DNA from: Burhinus oedicnemus
Taxonomy: Eukaryota > Chordata > Aves > Charadriiformes > Burhinidae
Assembly: GCA_008921705.1 (NCBI GenBank)
Contig: VFFE01006813.1
Coordinates: forward strand, 164,416-228,415
Direction: 5' to 3'
Length of the DNA: 64,000 bases
Shown: positions 41,890 to 56,645 of the stretch, piece after piece
How positions within the stretch are numbered: the stretch's first letter is position 1
How the letters are laid out: each line of letters starts with the position of its first letter
Notes under the pieces: model-generated
What the model saw: the letters and a program-made list of their open reading frames with translations, nothing else
Databases searched by the model: none
What the model was told of the DNA's origin: nothing
Made by a program: the position numbers and the translations under genes

Positions 41890-42540
41890 GCATGTTGCTT
41901 TAATTGTATTTTAAATATTATATTAAACAAATTTTTTGTACATTTCCTAAGAAGAGTCTTCTTTCACGAGGTGTCCCAAGTCTCATGTCAACTTACTGTG
42001 GCTCAGATGTGTACATGAAATCCGATTAGCACATTCCAAACTTCATTTCCACTGAAACACAATCAATTGTAACTTATTTTCAAATCACGCTGCTTTCTCT
42101 AATTGTTAGCTCCAGCCTCTGCTGAATAGGTGGTTAAGCAAATTATTCCATCTCACATATGAAAATTGTGCTATTTATGTTGGCAGCTTTCATGGTTACT
42201 GATGAGGTTTCTTGAGATAATGAAATAATGAAAACACAAAACAGATTTACCTTTCTTAATAAGGAAAAAGATAATGAACTAAAATTAAAATTGAAACTCT
42301 CACTATACACAGTTACTGTAATATCGTTTCTGTTTTAAATTAATGCCTGTGCTTTTTTTATTTTATTTTTTACATGCCAGTGACAAAACTAGTTAAAAAT
42401 CCACTTCAACCATGGCATTGTAAGGATGCTTTCACTTTATTGCATTTTTTATAATGGAATTATGGGTCATACAGTTTTGGTGACTTTAGTCTTCTGTGTG
42501 ATTAAGCACACATGAAAGGGCAACACTTTGATTAGACTCT
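41890..42540. promoter_or_regulatory. Candidate conserved non-coding block rich in homeodomain cores
   Basis: An ORF-free AT-rich block (no frame of 60 codons from 41579 to 42550). TAATTG/CAATTA-type cores occur at ctttaattgta, atcaattgta and tctaattgttag, with further aattatt and taatg cores. A TCF/LEF-type CTTTGATT lies near 42527-42534. The composition and the near lack of CpG resemble known vertebrate conserved non-coding elements, but no alignment was possible. Confidence 0.35.
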
Positions 42541-45500
42541 GTGCTGGGCTTCAGGGAGATCCGTCATTGAAAGGGAAAGGGGAGGATGGATGAAGGTGGC
42601 TTTTGGTCATTTTTGCATCCTTCTGTCCATGCCTTGATGCTGGGCTGGCACCTTCCTGATGCAAATCTGCTGGGATTTGCATTGCTGGAGCCCTGCAAAG
42701 CAAGCCGGGCTCTTTGCTCACCCACTGCCCTGCTCCACTTCCCAGCCTGTGCTGGTGATACAGAAGCTTTGTCAAGGAGAAAACACAGCCACATTGTGCT
42801 TAAAATGCCCATCCTCTCGCCCCAGGGGCAAAGAGGGGAGGAAACCTCAATGTGCTTGTGTCATCTGTCCGGCAAAACCTTCTTGTTTCTTCTAGTTTAC
42901 ACATACTGAGTTTGAAATGGTCTAGCAATCTTTTTTTGCTCATTCACTCATAGACCCATGGGGAGGCCAAGGACTGGGTCTGTGAGACTCCAGCTAACGT
43001 GGAGCCCACGCTTGATGCCATGCTGGGTCGAGCCAGGAAGGAGCCCGGCCGCAGCCACAGGGGCTGTAACAGGAGATAACCCCCTGGCACCACTTCGGAG
43101 CTGGGAGCCTACAAGTATGCAGCCCTTTTGTTTTTTAAATATGTATTTCTAGAGCTGAGAGCCACCAGTTTTCAGTGTAGGGATATCTTGGCTGGGAATA
43201 CTAAATCTGAGCAATTCAGTACGGTCAGGGCAACGGTCAGGACACATAGCTATTTCTGACAGCAGGTCCAAGAGATGCTGCATGTGTCCATGCCATGTGG
43301 GCTGGAGTTTCCCAGGGTTACCAGCCAGATCCCGAAATTGTTCCTCAAACTCCTCTCAAAGTCGGTGAAGTTTGCTGGAGGAAGGGCAATGAAGAGGAAT
43401 GACAGCAGAGCCCAGTGCCGAGGGACCTGGGTGCTCCCAGGTATCCCAGCACTGGCACCTCACGCAGTGTCCCTGGTTTGTTCTATTAGGAAATTGCTGC
43501 AAAAGCCCCTCAGGCTCCCCCTTTCTCACTGAGCTCTCAGCTCACACATCCCTTCCCCATGCTGCAGCACCCAGTTTTCTCCTTAAACATAAAACAATTA
43601 TACATTTCTGTCAATAAATACCATGCCATAAATTAGCGGGCTTTGCTGGCTCTCTGCCTGCCACTGGGGGAGGAAACGGCCCCATAAATATTTGTGCAAG
43701 ACATCAATAAATTTGAAGTGTTGACTCGAGTACTCAGCTTCCCTATCTGAGACCTAGAGCAGAGCTTCCGGAGTTCACATGTTTCTGCCGCGAGAGGCCA
43801 GCGCTGGAGGCTAGCGATATCCCCAAGATGCTGAAACTGGAGATGGAGAGAGAAAGCCCTTATAAACCCCTTTGCAAGGTCCCTTCATGTTACTAATCCA
43901 GGTGGAAAAGGTCCATGCCATTCAGACAGGGAAGGTTTTAGGAAGGAAAGCGTTCCGCTGCCCTATTGCTGCTCTTCATTTTTTCCGATTCTTCCGATTT
44001 ATCAATTTGTACCAGTCCTTACTACAAAAACACCCTTGCTGTAGAGCTTCATGTGGCCAGACAGTTGGACAACCCCCTCCAGCAAAGCTGCCTTAGGCTA
44101 TGCACAAGAACCAGAGGAAGATGGGACAATGTGATCCTGCTTTGTGCTATACAGCCTCAGGACACAGGGACATCAGTGTCAGGAGCCCCCCATGTGTTTC
44201 TGGGATCAGTGCCATTTAATCTGGGTTAAAAATGTTCTTTTGAGCTGGCTCTACTTTCATAATGTTTGAATGGCATCACTTCAAACTGGAGGCTGTTTTG
44301 CTGGCATTGCAGTATTATTCCCTGTCTAGGCACATTTAGAAGCTTTTTGACTTCAGTGCTGACTTCTCCAGGTTTACAATCTTTCCTTTGGGAAGAATAA
44401 CGACATTCTGTAATACTCGCACGCTTACATTAGTGCTGGATCCTCTTCTCCAGCTGAACACAATTTTCATCAAGAGTAGAAAATGTGAGGCAGTCATTAC
44501 ATACTTTTTATTTTTCTTGCTGCTTTGTGTCAGTGTGTGTATGTACGCATACGGACCAATCCAGGGAGTGCTCCCTGGGGAAGAGCTCCACTCCATCCTC
44601 GGGAGGTGGTCCAAGTGGTTTACTGAGTCTTTCACTTCTTGTACATCAAATATTTGGGAGTCTTGTCTAGAAGTGCTGTCTTACTATTTATGTAAAATCT
44701 AAGAGCAAGGGGAAAAAAAATGAACCTGAGGATCTAAGGAGAAGAGATGAGGGTCAGGAGGTTCCCCCAGCTCTGTGTGGGACTCCTCTCTTCCACCCCT
44801 CTCTTCCACCCCAGAGGATAAGCAAGAGCCAACAGCACCGTTCAAATGGAGCGACATTGACTGCAAAGACAAGAGGGATGTTTTTGTTCCTATACAGGCG
44901 ACAAACTCTCCTAGTTCTCAGTCTAGGAGGACTCAAGTTGTGAAAACTAATTAGAAATAATTGTGAATAAAGCATATTTGCAAAACTTGGAAAGGGTGAA
45001 GCAGATGTACAAGGAAGTTACTCTCTGCCTTGCTTTCCCCACTGTTCTCAGCTCACCGTCTAGACTCAGCTCTCCTGGGAAGAAAGAAGGCGAGAAGGCT
45101 CAAGGAAAAAAAGAAATAATGAAACTCAAGCTAGCAATTGTCAGATTTGTGATAATGCTAAATTCCATAATTATTATCCAGGCTACTCAGGAAACCATTT
45201 TACAAGGTTTAGTAGACATCTGGGAATGAAGGAAAAGAGATACTTATTAAGCCACTCACGTTTCCAGGTTTGCTAAAACAATTGCTTTATCTCTTAATTT
45301 CCTATGTATTAGGACATGGTTACTGAAACACAGACCTGGAGACACTCTCCATCAGCATCGCATCGGGGACAACAGTGGCACAGCACAGACTTTGTTTCAA
45401 GACACTGTTTGCTGGTGCCCAGGGTGGTCCATGGACCAGCCCGCTCCCCGCGGTGCCACACGGCTGGCTCAGCAGCTCGCACCGGCGCTGCTCCCGGCAG

Positions 45501-48500
45501 CACGCTGCCGCTTCTCCTGCCAACAGAAAATTCCTGTGTAACAGGGGCCCCGGGTACTCGCTGGCTCTGTGGTCAAGGATTGTTCACGGTTCGGTGTTCT
45601 CCCCAGTCCAGCCTGGCTTCCCCGGCTTCCCCACTGGAATTTGCCATTTCACTGCAGCCAGGAGCTCGACATCATGTTCCCTCTTCCCTGTTGGGACCTG
45701 GCTGCAGATTATTCTTTCCGTGTTGTTTTCAACACAAGAAAGAGCACTTTTTTCCCCACCCTGCTGCCCATAAAAGAGGAAACCAGGAAGCAGGACAAGA
45801 ATTCTAAGTTTGGGGGGGTCTTTTTGTTATTTTGCGACAGGGGACAAGGGCTGGCATGCAGCAATTGGGCTTGTTCCCCAAGTCATGTTTCATGAAATGC
45901 ACATTTTAGAGGCCGCTAGGGAACTGAGACCCTTGAAGAGGCTGTATAGGCTGCTGGTTGCATAGACGCGTATACATCCATCTGTTGGGCTCACAGCTAG
46001 GGTTTCACCATCAGTAACCTCATTCTCCTTATTTCCCCACCTTCATCAACAAGAGATTCAAGCTCAATCCCCTCCTGGCTGTTAGAACGTGAATCTTTAT
46101 CACCCTTGCCTAGATACATGTTACAACAAATTGGAAAGCTACATTGAAATTACAACTGTAATAGTCAACCAGTACAACTACTGAAAAGCAGCTGCAAGAA
46201 AGAGACAAGTGAGAACTCCCCAAAATCATTTGCCTTAAATCTACAAACAACCATCAAGCATCATCAAACTATTCACAGAAGATGGCATTTGTTTTGTTTC
46301 CTATCACAGCTGCTCATCCTGGTTACCATCTACCACCTTCCTTACACTGGTTTTCTTTCTCTTGTTAAAGATTTTTATTTTGTTATCTTAAGAAAAGCTG
46401 GGCTGCCGAACAGTAAAATTAACGTATAGAGGGAGAATTACAGACTAAGAGGATTTATGCTGGCAACATTATGCACAAAAGTTATTTTTCAAAGGGAAAA
46501 ATTTATGCCACACTTTCTTGGCCATCAGAGATCACACTTGAAAGAGAGTTTTTTCAGCTGAGCTGATGGGAAAGCCTCTCCTTATCAGCCGCTCGGAGGA
46601 GATGCTGGCACCACACCTGCAGCAACTTTCTGAAGTTCACAACTTGGAGCCCAGCGCCAGACCACAGAAAAAAACAGAAAAGAGCAAGAACAGCCAGATA
46701 TTATGTCTAACTATCTTGACTCACTGGGGCTCCTATTCTCAATTCGCTGTGACCTTTAGAGCGGTAGAGCTGATACTGAGCAAACAATACGGCTCCATCC
46801 TCTTTGGGAAGCCCTCGCTCCTGCTCTCCGCCTGTCTCCGAGCGCTTTGCTCAGCGCTGCCAGCCACACACACCGCACAGCCCGGCTGGAGGAGCGGGGA
46901 TGACGCACCAAGTCATTTTGATTTGTGGCGTCTCCCCGAGTAGGATGTGCAAAATAAAGACAGATGGTAATGGATAAACTCCAGCGACTGTGAAGCTGCC
47001 ATTAGCAATAGCTCTCACACTGCGCAGAGCGCCCTCAAATGAACTTCCCTGTGGCCCAAAGTCCCTGGTGACACACAGAGATACTGCAGATCATCTTTTA
47101 GTGAGAACTTCTGTGCCTTTTACCATTTTACTACCTCATTTTGCCTTTTATTTTTAATTTTTACTTCAGCCTCCTGATCTTCCTCTTAAAAGCCACCATT
47201 TTCACATGACTGTTCCTGCAGCCGCCCTGTCCAAGTTAATGGTGGCACCTTGGCAAAGCAGGCAGACCTTTCACCTTCAGGGTCTACATGGGAAACCTTC
47301 CGAATCAAGGCTTCAATGTACCCTGGGAGCTGCGTTGTTTTTCATGTGTTCCCATCACCAATCTAGTTTCTTAACAACATTTTCTCCTGGGATTTTTGCT
47401 GGGTTGCCAAACCATGCTGAACCTCAGCAGAAGGACCCAGGTGACAATCCAGGCACCTTTCTGCCACGGGTGCAGTTTTACTTCTCTCTTTGTTCTTCAT
47501 GTTACCTTCAAGTTAAGACACCTGAAGTCTGCAGCTGACATGTATGTTATTTCATCCAAAAAAATGCAGGCACATTACTGTTTTCTGATATGCTTTTCCT
47601 TAGGTATATCAATGGAAATAGATTGCTGATGGTCTTTTCCAGAAATAAAAATAAGCAAAAAATAACCAAAAAGCAAAAACCATTCTGGAGTAGCATTTTT
47701 ATAAGGCACCTCTGTGGTTTCGGAGCCTACCTCCCATTTTGAAAAGTAATTTTTTTCCACCGTGGTTTCAGGTCACTTTTGAAGAAGAACTCTTCTTCTT
47801 ACTCTTACATCTCACTTACACGCTTTTGCTATCATTCCCTTCAGCTTTCAAAGGTCGGCTCGCTCTGCCTCCTGCACTGTGCTGCAGTCCACAGCCAGCC
47901 AGAACCACCTGAAAAGCCACTGCTGAACACGCATCGGGGCTTTACAAGCAGCATTTGCTGGTGGGGTCATGCTGTGAGCAAAGATTTGTTTAATCTTCCA
48001 GTAAATTGGTTCTCCATTTGGCCAAGCCCACAACATGTGGTAGCACAGGTATGCGGCATGAAGAAAGCTGCGGGGCAGGGTTTAGTCTGATTATTATTAA
48101 CATGGAAGACATGATAAAGGAAATCCCACACGTCTTTTTCAAAGTCCAACCGAGAATGAACCGGGTCTCCTCAAGTCAGCTCCCCAGTCCACTGGAGGCT
48201 CAGTTGAAGCCTTTAGTAGTCTTAATAGCAGATTTCCAAGCCACTTTGGTGAAAGCAAAGAATTTTCTCATATGTGCAAACATACCTGACGATTGGCATA
48301 ATCCCAACGAACACACATTAGGTCAGTTAAAATATTCCAGTGTATTGACATTAATTCCACAGCTCAGGCCCAAGATCATGTTCTCGTTTGTCTGAATAAC
48401 AGAGCATTTAAATATTTAGTTCAAATATAAAGACTTTCAGCTTGTGTATGGGGGGGCGGAATGCAGGGGACAAAAGTTTTCCTTGTAGTATGCACCGATT

Positions 48501-51500
48501 TCCAAACCTTGGCAGCTATGAGTGCGACACAGCAACGGTAAAAGTCTGGCCAAGACAAATCTATAAAATTTTCACTGTACGTATACCCCCTCCATGCATG
48601 AAGGTCTAATAAGCCCAGATACTTTCTGCGTCTCCGAACAGTCGAGCTACAGAGGTTTCCCCACGGATCCCAGCAGGGCCAGGAGCATGGAGACTTTATT
48701 ATGTAACAACCCACATTACTTTGTGAAAATCTGGAATACGCTTTATTAGTTGGGCCTTTGTTGGGCCAGGAAATACCTCCAGACAAATGTGATGACACAG
48801 GCATTTTTAATTTGCCACTTCACGTTCATAGCAAATTAGGTGATTTTACTCGTTATTCCCTCCATTAAAAACGACAGGCTGCAAGGTTAGCAGTTTCCCT
48901 CAGAAGCTCTTGATGACATTACAGACACACATAGAAAGCACGAGCACATCAGAATGAATTAAGATCACCTCCCTTGCCTATAATCTGAAACACTCCATGT
49001 GGTCTCTCTTAGTATCAGTCCCAAATGCCAACACGCTGGAACAGCATGTGCAAGTGGTTGGAGGTAAGGGAGGGGAGAGGTCAAATTCTGTGTGCTCCGT
49101 ACGATCAAATTTGTGGTATAAAACCAACAATTACCAGCAAAGCGGTGAGTGAAAAACAAACGTCCTATCTATTACCCAATTTCATATGCCAATGCGATGC
49201 CCCCAGGACTCTCAGTCCTCCGTTATTTTTTTGACATATTTGGTAATGTGTCAAGTCTTAATATCTGCTCTCAAATGAAGTTGTTGGGTTTTCCCATTTG
49301 TGAGCTCAAAGTCATTTTCATTTCAGAGAAGACTCAGAAAAAGGCCAGCTAGGCTGCTGCTGAAGTACAATTTGAGGATGTACTCCTCTGTGAATTACGC
49401 TTCTGCTTAGGATAAATAGGAAAAAACATAGAAATTATGTTAAGTGCAAAATATTTAATCTTGACTGAGTATCACTGAAGCAGCTCAATGCAGACCCAAA
49501 AGAAATGTTAATAAAGAAAAAAAAAAGGGGGGAAAACCAGAAATCCTAGCTTTCTGTGCAGTGAGGATTAGGAACTGAAATGTGGCCAGTATAGAAACAT
49601 GCACTTTTGCTGGACTTCAGTCCAGATAATATAAAAAAAATTACAGATTATGTAGAGCCGGGTAATAAAAGAGGTAGCCATGGTGAGTCTGCAACTGCAC
49701 GGTTTTTGGCTGGAGGTTTAATGAATGATGCTGAAGGTCTGCCAAACGGTGCTGAACGAGACTGACGCAGCTCTTGGGGTTTGCTTAAAGAGGGGAAGCG
49801 TCAGTGGAGGTCTGCAGGCTGGCCATGGCGAGTGGGTGGGAGTTTTACGGAGGACCTGCTGCTCGATCCATTAGCAGCATGGGACACCTCACCTGCGCAC
49901 TAACGTCTTCTCAGGGAGCACCAGTGTTACGGCTGTTTGTGTAGGCTGGAGGACACTGTGGGGTCCCTCCTCAGTTGCACATAGCTATTTTATGGCCAGG
50001 CAATGAGGTATGGCTGGGATTTTGAGGAATACCAGGTGTGTGTCAGAGACAGCGATTTCCATGTCAGGAAAGACTCCTGTGCTTGGGTCCCTCAGTCCGG
50101 CCAGCTGGGTGGGCCTCTGCCTGCCATCAGTGTCTCCAGAAGAGCACAAGTGCTCACCCAACTGGACAGCTGAGCCAAGTGCCACCAATGTGCTTTGGTG
50201 TGATGGTGCAGGGAGCGAGCAAGGAGGAGGAGGGCAGAGTTCCACATGGAGGTTGTCTCCCAGGGCCAGGAGCTGCAGAGTTTCATCTCTTCCCACCTCC
50301 TGACTGGGCTCAGAGCCTGTGTATGACGTTTTTCCCCAAACTGCTCTGAAGTTAGGCACCTAAAACTGTCCATGAAACTCAGGCTTCAACGCACAAGGAA
50401 TAATCAGGCTGCTCTCTACATAGGTACTTTTGAGAAGTACTTCCACAGTCAGTTTTGGGGGCATTTTCACACAATGGCTTTGTATACGGTTATCGCAAAC
50501 AACCCAGCATGGGACTAGGCAGAGGTGAAGAATTAGAGGGAGCTTTTTCCCTCGGGTCAAGTGAATTTGGCCTGTGTCCGTAACTGCTACACGCAGTTTC
50601 CAGGTGCTGGATGCTCACTGGCCTTAACAAGCAGAATCCCTCTTCGGAATTCATTCCAGTCCCAAAGAGACAATCCCATGATGAAAACATCAGCTCACTA
50701 GCAAGGCACACTTCCTTGGAAGCCACCTCAGTAGATGAGATGTGGGCCGTTTGCAGATACTTGTCTATGGCTCTCGGAGGTGCAGGGTCTGCAGGTCAGC
50801 AAGGTGTGAGCCCGGCAGCAAGCATTCGCTCCTCTTGCTTCTGCCAGATGAGGCTAAAATGCAGAAAATCCCCATTCTCATAATTTTTTCCAGCTTCAGA
50901 TGAATAACCCTTATTTTCAAAGCAAGAAGCAGCACCAGATGTATTTTCAGACATACCTGCTCTGCTGCCGCCATGCCTCACCCTCCTGCCACCTCCGCTC
51001 CACTCACCAGCATGCAGTAAGCACTCTCTGCTGACTTTGTCCGCCCTGCAGTGTTTTAAGCCTATGTGTAAAAGAGAGAAACCCTTTCTGCCTAAGAGTC
51101 AGAGGAGACTCTTTCTTTGCGTTTCTTTTTGCTTAGAAGGGGCTGAAGCAGCAATCTTGACTTAAAGGCTGACTCTGATTGGAAAATAAACAACTATAAA
51201 GTACAATAAATCCCATTGAAGAGTCCAGTCAAAACATCCCAATGAACAGCTAATGCTCTGCTAACCAAATCCAGATGTCACTGCCTTGTCTGGCACTAAT
51301 TGGTTGACTGGAGAGTAAGTAACTGTGTAACCTGAAGGAAATCTCTACTGCTTGCACTTGGGATGAGTTGCTAAGGCAGAAAATGGTTTGGTTTTGTCGT
51401 GTTTCTTAATTTCCTAACTACAGAGGAGTCGCAGGCACCTGCGCTCGTTAGGACCTTTACTATCATCCCCCCTCTGGCAGGACACGCTCCTGTTTTAGGC

Positions 51501-54500
51501 ACCTTAAGGCACCTCATGAAAAGTTTCTCAAGAGCATGAAGCTGCCTTTGACATCTGATGTTCCTTCATTCCCAAACATTTCTGGGTTTATTTGTTTAAC
51601 CAAAGGACATGCCCTAGCAGATTGCAGCTAAGTTCTTAGATAAAGGTAGTTGGAAATTCCAGCTGGAAGTGTTTGAAACACCAAAGAAAACACCAAAGAA
51701 AGGAATCACTTTCAAATAATTAAAAAAATAAAATCATAAGAGTGGAGATGAGTTTTGGAATAGAAAGTTGATTTCCAAAAATAAGATTAGTCTGAAGCAC
51801 CCTAATTCCTACAGCCTGGAAATTCCATGTCTGCCTGCACGACTCAGCATTGGCAGAGGACAGACAAAGTGGTTAACCAGGATTTTCCAATTATTTTTTT
51901 AGGTATATTTGACAGGATCATATTATCTATTCATATTTTAGAAACAATCCTACATAGTACTACAAAGTAAGGTGTGTGTGCCTGGAAGGATCTTCTTTGT
52001 TTTACCAGAATACTTCCCAGTACCATGAATCTGCGTACCTTTGTTTGTTTAACTTCAAGTAAAGATGTCTCATTGGCTTCAGTAGCTTCCATGACATTAA
52101 GAATTGCTATTCATAATTCATTCGTGGGGGTCTAGTCATATTCCGAGCACATAGAAGGAGGTTCTGTGAAAGACCTTCCTAGAAAGGTAGTTAATAAGAT
52201 TCTGTTAAAAAAATTACTGTTCATATTCCTTACCATTTTGTATTAGTCAGTAATATTAATTTTATCTTCAATTATCTTTATCCTTAATTTTATCAAATAA
52301 CTTACTAACATGAATTTTAATACACATCTCCCTTAGCATCACTGACATGTTGTTCGTGCTTTATAAGAGCATTTTAGGACTATGTAAATTTGCACATCAA
52401 AATCTAATTTTGAGCTTCTGCTTACTTATATATAACTGATTTTTTTAATGCTTGTAAAAAAAAAAAAAAGCCTATAACCTGACCCTCAAGTGTCAAAGCC
52501 ATTTTTTCAGTGGAGCAGTGTACAGTGGAGTATCTGTCCAGACACATCCAGCCGTATCTTTCACTCATGATCTGCAAGTGAATAACACAGGATTTGGAAC
52601 ACAGTAGACAGTTGTGTAAAGCATGAACAATGAAAATTATATCCAGCCTTTAATCCAGGGGATTCTGGGCTGAGCTCAGCCTCCGTGGATATACATATCT
52701 ACTTCGCATTTAGTTCCACATACTTGAAAACTGGACGTTCCCCTAGAAGAGTCACATGGGAGCAAAAGTGGGATTAAGCAGCTTTCTCTCCATGTTTTGT
52801 TATTAGTATTACACATGTAATATGCCGTCACATAGGCAACTGTGCTGCACAATCATCAGCAAAGAAACTAATTTCTTCCAAGACACTAGAAGGTTTCACA
52901 TTTCATGTATCGTCTTTATTTTGTTCTTGGCCTTGGGAGAGAAGGGATGGAAAAGAAGCAGGAGGTTATTCATACACCATACATTTGGAATCAGAAAAAT
53001 TTTGATAAATCTTCCTCCTTCAAGTCTGAGTGAAGGACTATTTCCTGCCAACAGGACTCTGAATGCAAAACCAATTCCTTCACCAAACTTCTCTTTCCAT
53101 GCTTGCAAAACTGCCAGAAGTTGACCTGGTTTTGGCAATGGTGATACAATGGAGGATTTCTCTCCTGTGGATGCTGGATATATAACAACATAAATAAAAC
53201 TACCATCTTGCCGGTACAAAGCGGCACCTGTTAGCAACCTCACAAAAAGGCCAAGGACAAAGCAGGGTCCTCTAAGGACCAGCTCCTCTACCTGTTTTTT
53301 AACATCAGCTCCCGAAGGTCTCAGGCTGGTATCTCTCACCAGCAGGAATTAGATGTGGAGCTTGAACACCAACAGGAATTTTTTACAATGCGTAATGCGT
53401 TTAAGTACTAAATGTAAGTAGACAGGTATTGAACTGCTCACCACAGGGGAAAGGAATTAAATTTTCTGTTCAATTTTATCTCAAAAGTTCCTACAAAGAA
53501 GTTGTGGGATGTTAGGAAGAAAATGCCTATAGGAGTTAAATTTCTGCTTCCATTCAGCTGAGTTAATTAGATAAAATGGATAAATTCTGAAACAGGTTTT
53601 TTATAGCAGTGCAGAGCATCAATGCTTACTGCCATTCAACATTAAATATCTCTCTTTATCACTAACCACTTTAGAGTACTAAAACCTATCTTCAAAAACC
53701 AGCCTTAGACTTTGGCAACAAAGTGGACTGTTAAAAGAAACTGTTAACATTCAGTTGAGTGGCATGTGGAAGAAAACTGGCAAAGTAAACTCAAGGGTTA
53801 ATGAAAGTAAATGAGATAATCCTCATTGATCCCCCATAATCCCCATGGTCTCAGTGCAACTGCCAATCACTGGGAGAGACTTTCTTTCTAATCTATCCCT
53901 CTGTGAATAGGTCATTCCAAACTGAATATGCTTTATGTACAGACATATATTCAAACATACACACACACACTGAACATAAAACAAAAATCTTAGCAGGGTA
54001 AATTCCAAAATGAAGGGGAAAATAAAGCATAGCTAAAAGTATGGTGTGTAAATTTAACAAATATAAAGTTTCTTTTACTAGTTGAAATATGTTCAAGCTG
54101 TCTGTTCATAGTAGCTCACTGTTTTCCATGTAAGCTGGTAGTAAGCAATGAACCTGTTAAACCCCTCCTCTGTAAAGGAAGAAAGACTGTTCCCATAAAA
54201 TTAAAACTTACTGTTTAACAGATTGACCTAAGCACAATATGGTCTGGAACATAAAAGAAATTATTTCGGTCCTTTTCAGAGAACTACTGACATAAGAAAA
54301 GTATTAAATCAAATGATGGCATATCTGAGGCTTATAGGAGCCCAGCATGTTGCTCCCTTCTGAGAACTACACTGGACTGAGGCAGCCTGAGGCATCGGTC
54401 TCTCTCTTTAACTCTTATTCCACTTTGGTCCTTAGCTACTTGAGCAGCGCTGTGCCCTTCCTGCACCAGCACAACCGGGGAGGGATGCACGTGGACGGGC

Positions 54501-54764
54501 ACCAGATGTGCACTGCCAGAGCTGGGGAAGGAGCTGGCTCAGGAGGCAGCATGGTCCGGGGAGGAAAACACATCTGGATTGCAAGGGCATCAGCTCTACA
54601 GTCCAGATTTTATCACAGAAGCTCAGCTCTAACCCCATGCTTGATTTTATGAGAAATTCATCCAAGACGCTCAGTGCATAGAGACACTGTTATTTACAAC
54701 ATTTATAAGTACCTGCTTATTCTGAGAAATTTCCATCTAATACTTTGCTTCTGGAATTCTTGGT
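42541..54764. other. Non-coding, no gene recognised
   Basis: It holds small simple repeats: a 13-base tandem duplication cctctcttccacc at 44785-44810, (AC)6 at 53959-53970, and a poly(A) run at about 52457-52470. A CpG cluster lies at 45440-45515 (ccccgcggtgccacacgg). AT-rich ORF-free sequence fills 50982-52821. No coding exon could be supported. Confidence 0.5.
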
Positions 54765-54883
54765 AGCACAGACATGACAACTGGGAACATGGTTTAGTGG
54801 TGCACTCCGCAGTGTTAGGTTTACGGCTGGACTTGATGATCTTAAGGGTCTTTTCCAACCTAAATGATTCTACGATTCTATAT
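54765..54883 (+). mobile_element. CR1 LINE 3' end (avian type)
   Basis: It has catggtttagtggtgcac, then ggctggacttgatgatctt, aagggtcttttccaacctaa and the terminal octamer-like tail atgattctacgattctata. This is the hallmark 3' terminus of chicken-repeat-1 elements, inserted in + orientation and 5' truncated as usual for CR1. Confidence 0.93.
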
Positions 54884-56479
54884 TATAGCAATCACTTACA
54901 GAGAAAGTCTAGAAGATTTAAGAGAAAGACAATCTTTCTACAGAGCATTCAGACCCACCTGTAATAACGTTATTGTATGCTGCAGCGAAAAAGGAAATTG
55001 TCTGTCAAAGGTTTGGGATAGAAATGCTTCACACCACCCAAAGGCACCTCTTGATAACCCAGTGCAACAGCTATTTTCCTCCTATAAACATTCAGAGCAA
55101 ACATCACTGCCTAAGCCACCACTTCTAACCTGAGGCCGAGTTGGAAATAAATGCCCCACTCTCAGGTTTAAAGAAAAACCAGCTTGGTAGCCATTTGGCC
55201 TGCAGCCAGGATTAAAGTGTTAACTCCATGTCTGTCAACCTGTCACTTAAACATTTACCAAACTACTGACCACTTCTATTAAAAGACCATTAAACCGGGA
55301 TTAAGCTTTTCCAGGGTTAAGCTGATGTAAAAATGCAAGGAATGTCACACCAAGGGCAGCTCATTTTATTTGTATTGTAAACAGGCAGAAGATGGAGGAT
55401 AAAATGTTACATGTTTAATAAATATGGGGATATACCCCTGCTTGACTTTTTCCCTTCTTTCAGCTTCCTAAACCCAGATCCCATTACTCAGTGCTCTGAT
55501 AGCTGCGGAGCATCCCACAGTGAACACGGAAACCTCCAACTGCCTTAAAACCAGCACCGGCTGCTTTACAAGAGGTCGGCACCGCTCTGCCGGGAGCAGG
55601 GATGCAATACAGAGTCTGGGCATAGCGCGGGAGAAAAGCCATGGTTATAAACACAACATTTGGTTAATGTGTCATGTCATAAGCCGAGACCAATTGTTAA
55701 AAAAGGACAGTCTCATCAAAAGCAAAAGCTTATTTTGAGCAGTCCCCGAATTTATTTTGTAGTAGTGTTTGCAGCCAAAGACGGGAGGTGTGTGTGTAGG
55801 CAGGGCATGGGGGTGCTGCTGCTCCTTTCAGATTGTTTTGTTATCTCAAGTGAAATAAGTCCTATAAGAAAAGGCACAAAGCTCTACAAATATTCATTTC
55901 ATCAACTAGGAGAGAGTATTACTTCTGAAAATGGTCAAAGGAAGATAAAAATGACTCATAAATGAAGCATACTGTCTCATTTTTACCTTTTTCAGTTCCC
56001 AGTAACTCAGTGATGTATCACCTAAGAACAAAATCCTGGAAGACACCACCAGAGACAGTCTGTACTTACAAAGTGGACTGTCCAGCCTTTCCGTCTCTGA
56101 TGTCTGGGCTCACGCGATGCTGTTCCATAATGTTGTAGGTGCTGAGTTACTCCATCCAGGTCAACACACCCACACACGTACACACATGTAGCACCAGAAA
56201 GCAACTTTTGGATCATGTACATCTAGTGGGTCTGTAGATGATGCTTTCTTGAGAAATACATAGCGACCCACAGGTCACATCAGAGCTAAATAATCAGGTC
56301 CAGCATAACTACAAACTCAAAATCTTAACAAGGAGAATTAGGAAGTTGATAACCAATGCTAGTTATCCTTGCCGACTACTGTGAAAAACATGTCTTCCTT
56401 TTGACTTAACACTTATTTAGTGCTCTGGTTTTCATACAGTTCTAGATGTAAAAGAAATAAAGAAGTCTACCAAGGGGTA
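54884..56479. other. Non-coding, no gene recognised
   Basis: No repeat or exon was recognised. A CA-rich patch (cacacccacacacgtacacac) lies at 56166-56186. Confidence 0.5.
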
Positions 56480-56645
56480 CCAAGCACCCCAGCGGAAGTC
56501 CCTCCAGCTTAGTTTGCCAGGTGCTGTGATGGGACATGTGAGGTTGCCCCTGTTGTCTTACCCACCACCAGTCCTTGGTTGAGACAGGGTGCAAGGCTAG
56601 ATGGACTTATGGCCTGATCCGCTTTGGGTGTTCGTATCTGCCACC
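56480..56645 (+). mobile_element. Older CR1/L3-family 3' end remnant
   Basis: The key words are caaggctagatggacttatg, then gcctgatccgctttgggtgttcgtat. They match the amniote CR1-like 3' end pattern 'gctagatggacc..tggtctgatccagtatggc.gttcttatg' found widely in turtles and crocodilians. Divergence is far greater than in the element at 54.8 kb. Confidence 0.6.
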
